Source of the DNA: G942493215 sp942493215 | Lineage (GTDB): Bacteria > Bacillota_I > Bacilli_A > RF39 > UBA660 | Direction of reading: 5' to 3' | NCBI GenBank assembly: GCA_942493215.1 | Contig: OW818670.1 | Span: forward strand, 1-64,000 | DNA: 64,000 nt | Part shown: one piece after another, positions 17,140-23,696 of the stretch | How positions within the stretch are numbered: the stretch's first letter is position 1 | How the letters are laid out: every line of letters starts with the position of its first letter | Notes under the pieces: generated by a model | Told to the model about the DNA's origin: nothing | Database searches by the model: none | Seen by the model: the letters and a program-made list of their open reading frames with translations, nothing else | Translations under genes and position numbers: made by a program

Positions 17140-18000
17140 TTATTCCCCCTTAAATAATGTTTTTAATCTTAAACTAGCGTCATACAATTCCTTATGAGTA
17201 ATATTAGGATCTATCTTAGTTAATTCCTTGATAGCTTCTTTAATACTTATATTATTGCTTACCATAATATCGATTAATTTAGCTTCCATACTTATGGATA
17301 CAGTATCTTCTTTATCTATAATATTCTTTTCAATAACTAAAACATATTCTCCTAATTCATGACTAGAATTATCAACCAATTCTTTTAAGACTTCACTAAT
17401 TGGTCCATAGTATTTGCGTTCGAATTTCTTTGTTAAATCATTACATAAACATACTACTGGATTATTTAGTTCTTGACCTAATATCTCTAATGTCTTCATA
17501 ATTCTTTTAGGTGATTCATAAATAACCACAATTTTTGAAGAATCCTCTTTTATTATTTTAAGCTGTTTTAAAATTTTACCTTTTTCTCGTTCTAAAAAAC
17601 CATAGAAAGTAAAACTATCAATCTCAAAACCCGATAAAGTAAGAGCCGTAATAATCGCACTAGGCCCAGGAATACTAAAGACTTCTATGCCATTTTTAAT
17701 AGCCTCACGAACAATAATACTACCCGGATCAGAAATACAAGGAGTTCCCGCATCCGTAACTATGGCAATATCAGTTCCATTAATTAACTTATCAATTAGA
17801 TTACTGCTTTTAGTTATTTCATTAAACTTATGATATGCTACTAATGGTGTCTTAATATCAAAATGCCGTAGAAGATTAATCGTTATCCTTGTATCTTCCG
17901 CCGCAATTAAATCAACATCCGTTAATATCTTTAAAGCATTAGCTGAAATATCAGACAAATTTCCAATTGGAGTAGCAACAACATATAATTTACCTTTCAT
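17140..18000 (-). CDS. rsmI: 16S rRNA (cytidine1402-2'-O)-methyltransferase
   Basis: This 286-residue tetrapyrrole-methylase-fold enzyme starts at ATG 18000. An upstream in-frame GTG (18009) is part of the AGGTG ribosome binding site and is rejected. Motifs are KLYVVATPIGNLSDIS, AAEDTRITINLL, VTDAGTPCISDPG, and FSIPGPSAIITAL. It methylates C1402 in the decoding centre. With the G1405 methyltransferase two genes downstream, one operon would modify two nucleotides of helix 44. It is preceded by the terminator of the Flp pilin transcript. Confidence 0.95.
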   Translation of the reverse strand: MKGKLYVVATPIGNLSDISANALKILTDVDLIAAEDTRITINLLRHFDIKTPLVAYHKFNEITKSSNLIDKLINGTDIAIVTDAGTPCISDPGSIIVREAIKNGIEVFSIPGPSAIITALTLSGFEIDSFTFYGFLEREKGKILKQLKIIKEDSSKIVVIYESPKRIMKTLEILGQELNNPVVCLCNDLTKKFERKYYGPISEVLKELVDNSSHELGEYVLVIEKNIIDKEDTVSISMEAKLIDIMVSNNISIKEAIKELTKIDPNITHKELYDASLRLKTLFKGE

Positions 18001-18014
18001 AATATACACCTCGA

Positions 18015-18048
18015 TAAAAAAAATAATATTAGAAAACTTTCCAATATT
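18015..18048 (-). terminator. terminator of the Flp pilin gene
   Basis: On the minus strand, AATATTGGAAA pairs with the TTTCTAATATT side (one G-U) and a T-rich tract follows. It ends the pilin transcript before rsmI. Confidence 0.75.
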
Positions 18049-18074
18049 AATTTCTAATTATATTTATTAAGTGA

Positions 18075-18275
18075 TTAACGCGCAACACACGTACCTTCAC
18101 CAGGTTTATCTCCTTCAACATAAACTTTATCAACTAGAGAACAAGAAGACTTAGTGATTGAATCTTGTAGATAACCGCCAAGCAATTTAACAAGACTAAC
18201 AACAATTACACTTATAACAGCAATTATTAATAAATACTCTACTAGTGCTTGACCTTTCCTATTCATCCTGACCAT
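18075..18275 (-). CDS. flp: Flp/Tad major pilin
   Basis: This 66-residue prepilin carries the class-IVb leader NRKGQALVEYLLIIAVISVIVV: cleavage after Gly gives mature QALVEYLL, with Glu and Tyr at +5/+6 as in Flp pilins. A short hydrophilic tail with two Cys (residues near 38 and 63) could form a disulfide. Three ATGs are possible. The one at 18275 is chosen because ACCTCC/GGAGGT ends six bases before it. The gene is single and distant from the tad operon, with its own promoter and terminator, which lets the major subunit be made in excess. Confidence 0.9.
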   Translation of the reverse strand: MVRMNRKGQALVEYLLIIAVISVIVVSLVKLLGGYLQDSITKSSCSLVDKVYVEGDKPGEGTCVAR

Positions 18276-18303
18276 AACCATACCTCCATTACCTTATAAT
18301 ATA

Positions 18304-18354
18304 AGTTTATATCTTTTTGCAATATTTGTCAAATATTTTCTTATGTGATATAGT
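18304..18354. promoter_or_regulatory. overlapping divergent promoters for flp (minus) and the DUF192 gene (plus)
   Basis: A palindromic TTTGTCAAA (18325-18333) supplies both -35 boxes. On the plus strand, TTGTCA, 17 bases, TATAGT with extended TGA. On the minus strand, TTGACA, 17 bases, TAAACT. RNA polymerase binding should be mutually exclusive, tying the two genes together. Confidence 0.65.
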
Positions 18355-18371
18355 AAAGAAGGTGAAGAAAA

Positions 18372-18671
18372 ATGCAATATCAAAATATGCCTATCTATGA
18401 ATGTATAAGTTATAAAAATCGTTTATTAGGATTAATGTTTAAAAAGAATATTAATTATGGTTTAAGATTCCCGCATTGTAATAGTATCCATACCTTTTTT
18501 ATGAGAGAATCGATTGATGTTGTTATGACTGATATGGATAATAATATCTTATATGTTTATTATAATTTAAAGCCATGGCGAATTATTAGTCCTAAAAGTG
18601 GTGTTTATTATACATATGAATTTCCGGCTAATAAATTTAAATTTAATAAAAACGATAAAATAATATTTTAA
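18372..18671 (+). CDS. DUF192 family protein
   Basis: This 99-residue protein has the DUF192 pattern: RLLGLMFKKN, the core FPHCNSIHTFFMRESIDVVMTD, then PWRIISPKSG and a final FPANKF turn. The function of DUF192 is not established. It often sits beside Tad/Flp pilus genes in Firmicutes, and here it is divergent from the Flp pilin and shares its promoter region. There is no signal peptide, so it is probably cytoplasmic. SD AAGGTGA precedes the start. Confidence 0.85.
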   Translation: MQYQNMPIYECISYKNRLLGLMFKKNINYGLRFPHCNSIHTFFMRESIDVVMTDMDNNILYVYYNLKPWRIISPKSGVYYTYEFPANKFKFNKNDKIIF

Positions 18672-18702
18672 AAGGTCGAATATAAACTATTCGGCCTTTT
18701 TT
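18670..18702. terminator. terminator after the DUF192 gene
   Basis: AAAAGGTCGAAT and ATTCGGCCTTTT form a 12-bp stem (one G-T pair) with a 7-base loop and a T run. It can serve both convergent genes. Confidence 0.8.
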
Positions 18703-18731
18703 GGTACTTTTCTACTACTATTTGATATTTT

Positions 18732-19121
18732 TTAGTAAGCTATATATCTAACCTTTTGTTTTGGTGGTTCTGTTAAAACTTGTATTTCTAAATCATCCTT
18801 GGGTGGAACTTGCATTGCGCAACAAAATTCAAATTGAGCTAATTGCTGACGTTTATTCAGTTCCATTATTGTAAGATTATGCAAATCTATAACTGCTAGT
18901 ATTCCTAAATCACCATGTTCGATTTTATAAACAACCATAATACTTTCTGTATTAATAATCGCTGCATCATTCATAATCCCATTGAAATGTTCTTCTCTTT
19001 TATCTTGTACTAATGATCTTTGTATCCACCTATCACAATCTTCACTGCACTCAACCGTTTTCAACATTGTGGTTGAGTTTAATTGTCGAAATTCTGGTTC
19101 TTCTTTTTGCACTATTGACAT
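18732..19121 (-). CDS. hypothetical protein
   Basis: This 129-residue acidic, soluble protein was not recognised. It has no signal peptide or membrane segment. Four Cys are present, two in VECSEDCDRW near residue 25 and two in FEFCCAM near 100, which could bind metal. The middle (AIINTESIMVVYKIEHGDLGILAVIDLHNL) looks like a beta-hairpin-rich fold. SD AAAGGGAGGTAG before the ATG makes it a convincing gene. It stands between obg and the DUF192 gene as a probable single-gene unit. Confidence 0.65.
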   Translation of the reverse strand: MSIVQKEEPEFRQLNSTTMLKTVECSEDCDRWIQRSLVQDKREEHFNGIMNDAAIINTESIMVVYKIEHGDLGILAVIDLHNLTIMELNKRQQLAQFEFCCAMQVPPKDDLEIQVLTEPPKQKVRYIAY

Positions 19122-19195
19122 ACCAACTACCTCCCTTTATTTAATTATACATTTTTTAAGAAATAGCTGTCAATAAAAACATATTATTGTAGAAA

Positions 19196-20473
19196 TTATT
19201 GCTCTTTATATTCAAATTCATAATCAAGAATTCTGACATTATCACCATCAACAGCCCCTAATTCTCTTAAACGATTATCAACCCCTAATTTACGTAATTT
19301 GCTTGCAAATCGTAAAACAGATTCATCGGTTGAAAATTTAGTCATTCGTAATATCTTCTCAACTTGATCTCCTTTAATAACCCAAGTATTACCAACTTTG
19401 GTAATTAAGAATGGTAATTCTTCTTTAAATTTATAAAGAACATGACTTTCAAATTTTTCTTCTTCATATAAAGCTGTTTTTTTAATATTATCTAACATAT
19501 CGGCTAATTTCAATAATATGATATCTAATCCTTCACCAGTAATGGTTGATGCTTCATAAATAGGAACATCTTTTACTTTCTTCTTAAAATTAATTAAGTT
19601 TTCTTTAGCATCAGGTAAATCCATTTTATTAGCAACGATTATTTGTGGTTTTTCTAATATCTTAGAATTAAAGCTCTCTAACTCTTTATTAATAATCTTA
19701 TAGTCTTCATAAGGATCACGTCCTTCTAAAGCTCCCATATCAATTATGTGTAAGATAACTCTTGTTCTTTCAATATGTTTTAAGAAACGATCTCCTAAAC
19801 CTTCACCTAGTGATGCTCCTTCTATTAAACCTGGTAAATCAGCTATAACAAATGATCTGCCATCTTTCGTTTTTACAACTCCTAAATTAGGACTTAAAGT
19901 TGTGAAATGATAGGCCGCAATTTTAGGTTTAGCAGCCGTTACTTTCGAAATAAAGGTTGATTTACCAACACTTGGTAGACCAACTAGTCCTACATCAGCA
20001 AGTAGTTTCAATTCTACTTTAATGTTTTTAGCTTCCCCTGGTTCACCATTTTCACAGTAACTAGGAGTTGGATTACTTCTAGTAGCCAAAGCAATGTTAC
20101 CACGGCCGCCTCGACCACCAGTTGCGATTACTACTTCTTCCCCATTAACCGTTAAATCACCAATAATAAGACCTGTTTCCATATCCGTAACAATAGTTCC
20201 GACAGGTACTTTTATGGTAACATTTTCAGCATTCTTACCATACATTCCTTTACCTGTGCCATTTTCACCATTATTACCCTTAACAATTTTTTTATATCTT
20301 AAATCGATTAAAGTATTTAAACCTTCATCAGCTTTAAAAATAACATCACTACCTCGTCCGCCATTACCACCGAATGGTCCACCCATCTCGACATACTTTT
20401 CCCGACGATAAGCCATACAGCCATTACCACCACGACCAGCTTCGACTATGATACTCACTTCATCTATAAACAT
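19196..20473 (-). CDS. obg: GTPase Obg/CgtA
   Basis: This is 425 residues from ATG 20473, which has GGAG nine bases upstream; an ATG eight codons earlier is rejected. The glycine-rich Obg fold is at 1-158 (AGRGGNGCMAYRREKY, GGRGGRGN). The G domain has G1 GLPSVGKST, G3 DLPG, G4 NKMD, and the C-terminal OCT domain ends at LDYEFEYKEQ. The protein works in 50S assembly and stress signalling. It ends the rplU-prp-rpmA region, as in B. subtilis where spo0B stands between rpmA and obg. Confidence 0.97.
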   Translation of the reverse strand: MFIDEVSIIVEAGRGGNGCMAYRREKYVEMGGPFGGNGGRGSDVIFKADEGLNTLIDLRYKKIVKGNNGENGTGKGMYGKNAENVTIKVPVGTIVTDMETGLIIGDLTVNGEEVVIATGGRGGRGNIALATRSNPTPSYCENGEPGEAKNIKVELKLLADVGLVGLPSVGKSTFISKVTAAKPKIAAYHFTTLSPNLGVVKTKDGRSFVIADLPGLIEGASLGEGLGDRFLKHIERTRVILHIIDMGALEGRDPYEDYKIINKELESFNSKILEKPQIIVANKMDLPDAKENLINFKKKVKDVPIYEASTITGEGLDIILLKLADMLDNIKKTALYEEEKFESHVLYKFKEELPFLITKVGNTWVIKGDQVEKILRMTKFSTDESVLRFASKLRKLGVDNRLRELGAVDGDNVRILDYEFEYKEQ

Positions 20474-20516
20474 AAAATCATCTCCGTCTTTAAACATTAT
20501 ACACTATTTAGAGGTT

Positions 20517-20540
20517 AAAAAATAGCCTTCCAGGCTACTT
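20517..20540 (-). terminator. terminator of the small membrane-protein gene
   Basis: On the minus strand, TAGCCT, GGA loop, AGGCTA and six Ts. The first arm contains the TAG stop of the small ORF. Confidence 0.8.
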
Positions 20541-20720
20541 ATTATTACTAAATAATGTAAATACTATTAATATAATTATTATTACTATTAAACCCATTAT
20601 TACTAAGTTAAGATTAGATGAACTACTATTCATATTCCCCGCTATAGCTAGATTATTTATTGATTTAATAATATTAATATTTATGTTAAATAAAACACTT
20701 ATACTATTTGTAAAATTCAT
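20535..20720 (-). CDS. small single-helix membrane protein (hypothetical)
   Basis: This 61-residue protein has a polar N-terminal half rich in Asn, Ser and Ile, then one membrane helix (LVIMGLIVIIIILIVFTLF) near residues 38-56 and a short basic tail. The ribosome binding site is weak (AAAGGG, 11 bases away), but the stop codon is built into a clean intrinsic terminator, supporting a real short gene. It and the CPBP-like gene take the place of spo0B between rpmA and obg. No function is recognised; a small toxin or a membrane-protein modulator is possible. Confidence 0.5.
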   Translation of the reverse strand: MNFTNSISVLFNININIIKSINNLAIAGNMNSSSSNLNLVIMGLIVIIIILIVFTLFSNNK

Positions 20721-20767
20721 ATGAAAAAAACCCTTTCTATAACTATTAAAATGATTGGCATTTTCTT

Positions 20768-20798
20768 ATTATTTAATCACCATAATTGATTAAATAAT
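20768..20798. repeat. perfect 12-bp inverted repeat upstream of the small membrane-protein gene
   Basis: ATTATTTAATCA (20768-20779) and TGATTAAATAAT (20787-20798) flank a 7-base loop. No T run follows on either strand, so it is not a normal terminator. It may be a protein-binding site or a 5' UTR structure. Confidence 0.55.
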
Positions 20799-20847
20799 AT
20801 TCTCTTAACAGTTACAGTTAAAAACTATTATGAAACTGTACTATAAT

Positions 20848-21528
20848 TTACAGTGAAATAATTGATACAAAGGTATTATAAAGCATCTTTATACCAATTG
20901 GAACTAATAAATTATCTGTCTTATAGTAGGCATAGGCTCGGAAAATTGCCAAAACAAAATAATAGAATGAGCTAACTATACCTACATAACTTATATCAAT
21001 ATAAGCAATATTGAAATACCAAAAAAATAAAGCACTGACTAATATATATATCCACTTCTTCTTTATTAATTCTTTAACCGTATGATTAAATACTATTTCT
21101 TCGACAATCGGATAATAAATAACCGTCATAAAAAACATTAATAGAGGCAATGGTTTAAAATATGTATATAAAACTAAATCATTATCCGCTACACCTTGAA
21201 TATTAAAAACATATATCTTTACAAGATAAGTAATAAATACAGCTACTATCGTAAAAACAAAATATTTAATGATTGTTAAAAGATATTTGCGATAATTATT
21301 TTTAAAATCTTTAGCAAACCTTGCTAAATCAGACCAATATAATATTATCAAAATAAGCATTAACATAATACTAAAAATAATATTATGAACGATTATAGCC
21401 GTTGGTAATTTAATACTAAATACTTTTAATGATAAGTCTTTTAGTAGAGGCCAAGTAAAGTATAAAATAATAGTTAGAATACTTTTGATAAGCTTATGAT
21501 TAAATTCTTTATGATTATTTCCTGTCAT
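20848..21528 (-). CDS. CPBP-family membrane protein, catalytic residues degenerate
   Basis: This 226-residue protein has about seven membrane helices. It shows the CPBP/Abi architecture: the double-Glu motif appears as YPIVEEIVFNHTVKEL near residue 140, but the following Arg is lost. The second motif (usually FxxxH) reads FFWYFN, and the last (usually HxxxN) reads KMLYN. The protease centre is therefore incomplete and the protein may be inactive or work as a binding partner. Active CPBP proteins are prenyl-protein or peptide proteases, some linked to bacteriocin immunity. GAGGAG precedes the ATG. The 11-codon peptide gene lies 200 bases upstream on the same strand. Confidence 0.72.
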   Translation of the reverse strand: MTGNNHKEFNHKLIKSILTIILYFTWPLLKDLSLKVFSIKLPTAIIVHNIIFSIMLMLILIILYWSDLARFAKDFKNNYRKYLLTIIKYFVFTIVAVFITYLVKIYVFNIQGVADNDLVLYTYFKPLPLLMFFMTVIYYPIVEEIVFNHTVKELIKKKWIYILVSALFFWYFNIAYIDISYVGIVSSFYYFVLAIFRAYAYYKTDNLLVPIGIKMLYNTFVSIISL

Positions 21529-21638
21529 CGCAACTACTCCTCACAAATGTCATTCTACCACAAATCTCGCCAGAAAAAAAGAAAAATTTTTTCTTCTTTA
21601 CAAAATATAGCAATTTACCACTTATGTAAAATTAACTC

Positions 21639-21667
21639 TTGACAAATGTCTTAAAATTTTATATTAT
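21639..21667 (+). promoter_or_regulatory. strong sigma-A promoter directed against the small peptide gene
   Basis: Consensus TTGACA (21639-21644), 17 bases, TATTAT (21662-21667). Transcription would start near 21674 and run through the complement of the peptide gene. There is no plus-strand coding frame downstream, so the product would be an antisense RNA. It could end at the bidirectional terminator at 21878-21907. Confidence 0.65.
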
Positions 21668-21681
21668 GGATAAGTCACGCT

Positions 21682-21719
21682 AAAAAAAAGCACCTAATTA
21701 GCGCCAACTAATTAAGTGC
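21682..21719 (-). terminator. terminator of the small peptide gene
   Basis: On the minus strand, GCACTTAATTAG (21719-21708), a 6-base loop, CTAATTAGGTGC (21701-21690) and eight Ts. The 12-bp stem has one G-T pair. It begins 18 bases after the TAG stop. Confidence 0.85.
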
Positions 21720-21736
21720 AAAAATCATTTTAGTGA

Positions 21737-21772
21737 CTAACCCCAACCGAATATTTTTCTTAACCAACTCAT
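21737..21772 (-). CDS. 11-codon peptide gene, MSWLRKIFGWG
   Basis: An ATG at 21772 preceded at six bases by GGGGAGGT opens a frame reading MSWLRKIFGWG and stopping at TAG. It has its own promoter and terminator. The peptide is short, hydrophobic and basic, with two Trp, Leu, Ile and Phe alternating around Arg-Lys, like membrane-active peptides. In the predicted mRNA the 5' CCCC (about 21801-21798) can pair with the GGGG of the ribosome binding site, which could mask it. Together with the facing promoter, this resembles a type I toxin-antitoxin or small-peptide signalling unit. It could also be a leader peptide for the CPBP-like gene. No homologue is known to me. Confidence 0.6.
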   Translation of the reverse strand: MSWLRKIFGWG

Positions 21773-21806
21773 GTAGATACCTCCCCTTTTTCCTTTATAC
21801 GGGGCT

Positions 21807-21835
21807 ATTATATCACACTTTATTTATTAAAGCAA
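21807..21835 (-). promoter_or_regulatory. sigma-A promoter of the small peptide gene
   Basis: TTGCTT (21835-21830), 17 bases, extended TGA, then TATAAT (21812-21807). The transcript would start near 21800 and span about 120 nt to the terminator at 21682. Confidence 0.7.
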
Positions 21836-21877
21836 TGATATAATCTTTTTAGGTTATTTTATCTTTACATGAGTAAT

Positions 21878-21907
21878 AAAAAAAGAGAATATAAATTCTC
21901 TTTTTTT
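21878..21907. terminator. bidirectional terminator after rpmA
   Basis: AAAAAAAGAGAAT (21878-21890) and ATTCTCTTTTTTT (21895-21907) form a 13-bp stem with an ATAA loop. It ends the rplU-prp-rpmA transcript and could end the plus-strand antisense RNA. Confidence 0.85.
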
Positions 21908-21909
21908 TA

Positions 21910-22200
21910 TTACTTTTCTAAGTAAATACTTACTTGTTTTTTATCCTTACCGAAACGTTCAAACTTAACATATCCTGGAACTTTAGCGTATAATGTATCA
22001 TCACTACCAATACCAACATTAACTCCTGGATAAATCCTAGTGCCTCTTTGACGGTACAAGATTGATCCACCGGTTACTAATTCACCATCAGCAGCTTTAG
22101 CTCCTAGTCTTTTAGATATGGAGTCACGACCATTTTTGGTTGAACCTTGACCTTTTTTATGAGCAAATAACTGAATATTTAATTGCATTAATTTTATCAT
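21910..22200 (-). CDS. rpmA: 50S ribosomal protein L27 with cleavable N-terminal extension
   Basis: This 96-residue protein starts at ATG 22200 with AGGAGGTG seven bases upstream. The first 13 residues, MIKLMQLNIQLFA, form the Firmicute pre-sequence that is cut after Phe-Ala before HKKGQGSTKNGRDS. The cut is needed to free the L27 tail that reaches the peptidyl-transferase centre. The dedicated protease Prp is encoded immediately upstream, overlapping by four bases (ATGA). The rest is a standard L27 (GSILYRQRGTRIYPG, GYVKFERFG). Confidence 0.97.
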   Translation of the reverse strand: MIKLMQLNIQLFAHKKGQGSTKNGRDSISKRLGAKAADGELVTGGSILYRQRGTRIYPGVNVGIGSDDTLYAKVPGYVKFERFGKDKKQVSIYLEK

Positions 22201-22514
22201 GGATGCACCTCCTCGTTTATTTCTATATTTTTTTTATAATCTTTCATTAACTCTTTTAATAAATCTAACATATTATCAATTAGAATATCTAATTCCTTCG
22301 TATGTTTAATAATTTGAATACTAACTAGACCATCTTTTTCTTTATAATCAATACTATTACCATTTAATCTTATAATGGCATTTATCGTAGTTGTAACAAT
22401 ACTACTAACACTAGCACAGACAATATCTTTACCATAATCAGCATAATCAGAATGACCATCGATTACAATATTATTAATTTTATTATCTATGTAGTTAACG
22501 CTTATTTTTATCAT
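22197..22514 (-). CDS. prp: ribosomal-processing cysteine protease Prp (YsxB)
   Basis: This 105-residue protein has the catalytic His in VIDGHSDYADYG and the catalytic Cys in DIVCASVSSIV, spaced as in Prp. It removes the N-terminal extension of L27. It sits between rplU (four bases) and rpmA (4-base overlap), the invariant Firmicute arrangement. Confidence 0.93.
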   Translation of the reverse strand: MIKISVNYIDNKINNIVIDGHSDYADYGKDIVCASVSSIVTTTINAIIRLNGNSIDYKEKDGLVSIQIIKHTKELDILIDNMLDLLKELMKDYKKNIEINEEVHP

Positions 22515-22518
22515 ATAA

Positions 22519-22818
22519 TTAAGCTTTAATAGAACTGATTACTACTTTAGTATAAGGTTGACGATGGCCTTGAGTACGACGATAATTCTTTTTAGAATTA
22601 TATTTGAAAACTTTAATTTTTTTACCTTTACCGTGTTTTTCAACTGTACCTGTAACTTCAGCTTTTTCAACATAAGGATGACCAATAACATCATCTACCA
22701 TTAAAACTTTGTCAAATTTTACAGTTGCACCTTTTTCATCATCAAGTTTTTCAACGTACAATACTGTTCCTTCTTGAACAAGATATTGTTTTCCACCAGT
22801 TTCAATAACTGCTTTCAT
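22519..22818 (-). CDS. rplU: 50S ribosomal protein L21
   Basis: This 99-residue protein starts at AAGGAGGTTATTT-ATG. It has the complete L21 pattern: AVIETGGKQYLVQEG at the start, VLMVDD, then KKIKVFKYNSKKNYRRTQGHRQPYT. It is the first gene of the rplU-prp-rpmA operon and is preceded by its own promoter and a structured leader. Confidence 0.97.
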   Translation of the reverse strand: MKAVIETGGKQYLVQEGTVLYVEKLDDEKGATVKFDKVLMVDDVIGHPYVEKAEVTGTVEKHGKGKKIKVFKYNSKKNYRRTQGHRQPYTKVVISSIKA

Positions 22819-22913
22819 AAATAACCTCCTTTAATTTCTAAGACTCGCCATTAAGGTACACTAAAGTGATTTATAACCTTTTTTGTGCGGTTGTAGAGTG
22901 AGGCTCTACACAA
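22819..22913 (-). promoter_or_regulatory. candidate L21 leader (cis-regulatory 5' UTR)
   Basis: The roughly 95-base leader contains TGTAGAG paired with CTCTACA (22892-22898 and 22904-22910, minus-strand hairpin). A conserved-looking ACCGCACA stretch and a second weak stem precede the ribosome binding site. Structured leaders autoregulating L21 are known in Firmicutes. The assignment rests on position and the hairpin. Confidence 0.55.
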
Positions 22914-22919
22914 TTTAAG

Positions 22920-22948
22920 ATTTTATCATATAATCCTTGTAAAGTCAA
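22920..22948 (-). promoter_or_regulatory. sigma-A promoter of the rplU operon
   Basis: TTGACT (22948-22943), 17 bases, extended TGA, TAAAAT (22925-22920). It overlaps the 3' end of the spoIVFB-like gene. Confidence 0.75.
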
Positions 22949-23696
22949 ACGTTTTCACTAAAATAAACGTTTCCGAATACTTATTTTTATCGACAATAAA
23001 CCAATGATAGGAATTACGATACATTTTTTCTAATTTTAATCCTTTTATTAATCTTGTTTTCTTATATCGTATATTATACATTATTCTTTCCAAAAGAAAC
23101 GTTTTAAATAAAATATTTATTCTTTTATACTCTCTAATTAGGTTATAAATAAGGAATGATATGCCTAAGAAAAGCATTAAATTATTCGTTAAAAAAAAAC
23201 TTATTATTATAAATAACCATGAAATAATAAGTGTTATTCTATAACTTAGTAAGAATGGGAAAAATTTATTAAAAATAATGTTTAATATCTTTGATCCATC
23301 TAATGGATATATCGGTAACATATTAAATATTAAAATACAAAAACTATAATAATTAAAATCATTATTAAAACTTATTAAATAATTAATTATTAAGGTAAAT
23401 ATTATTTGCATAATTGGTCCACTTAAATTAACAATTATTTCTTCTTTAAAGGGTTTATCAATAGTATCTTCAAATATCGTAATACCACCAAGGGGTAAAA
23501 TAATAATTTTTTTAATATTCCAATGATAATAGGTAGCAGCAAAAATATGACCTAATTCATGAACTACTATTATGATCGTAAATAGCAATATCTGATTGAA
23601 ATAACCTGTTAAACAACCAATAAGTAGTAATAACCAGTATAGAGGATGAAACTCAAATTTATTTAATATATTCTTTATAATCAAGTACTTCGCCAT
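22926..23696 (-). CDS. SpoIVFB-like site-2 protease (M50)
   Basis: This 256-residue polytopic membrane metalloprotease has the zinc motif VVHELGHIFAA near residue 45 and the third ligand in MLPIYPLDGSKIL near 140. Hydrophobic segments surround both, as in intramembrane S2P enzymes. SpoIVFB cleaves pro-sigma-K in sporulating Bacillus. It follows a SpoIVFA-like gene (38-base overlap) and precedes rplU exactly as spoIVFB does in B. subtilis. Whether this lineage still sporulates is open, so another substrate is possible. Confidence 0.88.
   Translation of the reverse strand: MAKYLIIKNILNKFEFHPLYWLLLLIGCLTGYFNQILLFTIIIVVHELGHIFAATYYHWNIKKIIILPLGGITIFEDTIDKPFKEEIIVNLSGPIMQIIFTLIINYLISFNNDFNYYSFCILIFNMLPIYPLDGSKILNIIFNKFFPFLLSYRITLIISWLFIIISFFLTNNLMLFLGISFLIYNLIREYKRINILFKTFLLERIMYNIRYKKTRLIKGLKLEKMYRNSYHWFIVDKNKYSETFILVKTFDFTRII

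Larger units (their letters stand above)
21674..21907 (+). ncRNA. candidate antisense RNA to the small peptide transcript
   Basis: Inferred from the consensus promoter at 21639-21667 and the first efficient plus-strand terminator at 21878-21907. The RNA would be about 230 nt and fully complementary to the peptide mRNA, including its terminator hairpin and ribosome binding site. Its 5' end could fold through GTCAC/GTGAC and the internal 12-bp stem. No expression evidence is available. Confidence 0.4.

Noticed and set aside
21737..21772. Tryptophan-type attenuator leader peptide
   Set aside because: The peptide has two Trp, but no trp or other amino-acid biosynthesis gene follows and there is no alternative antiterminator pairing visible.
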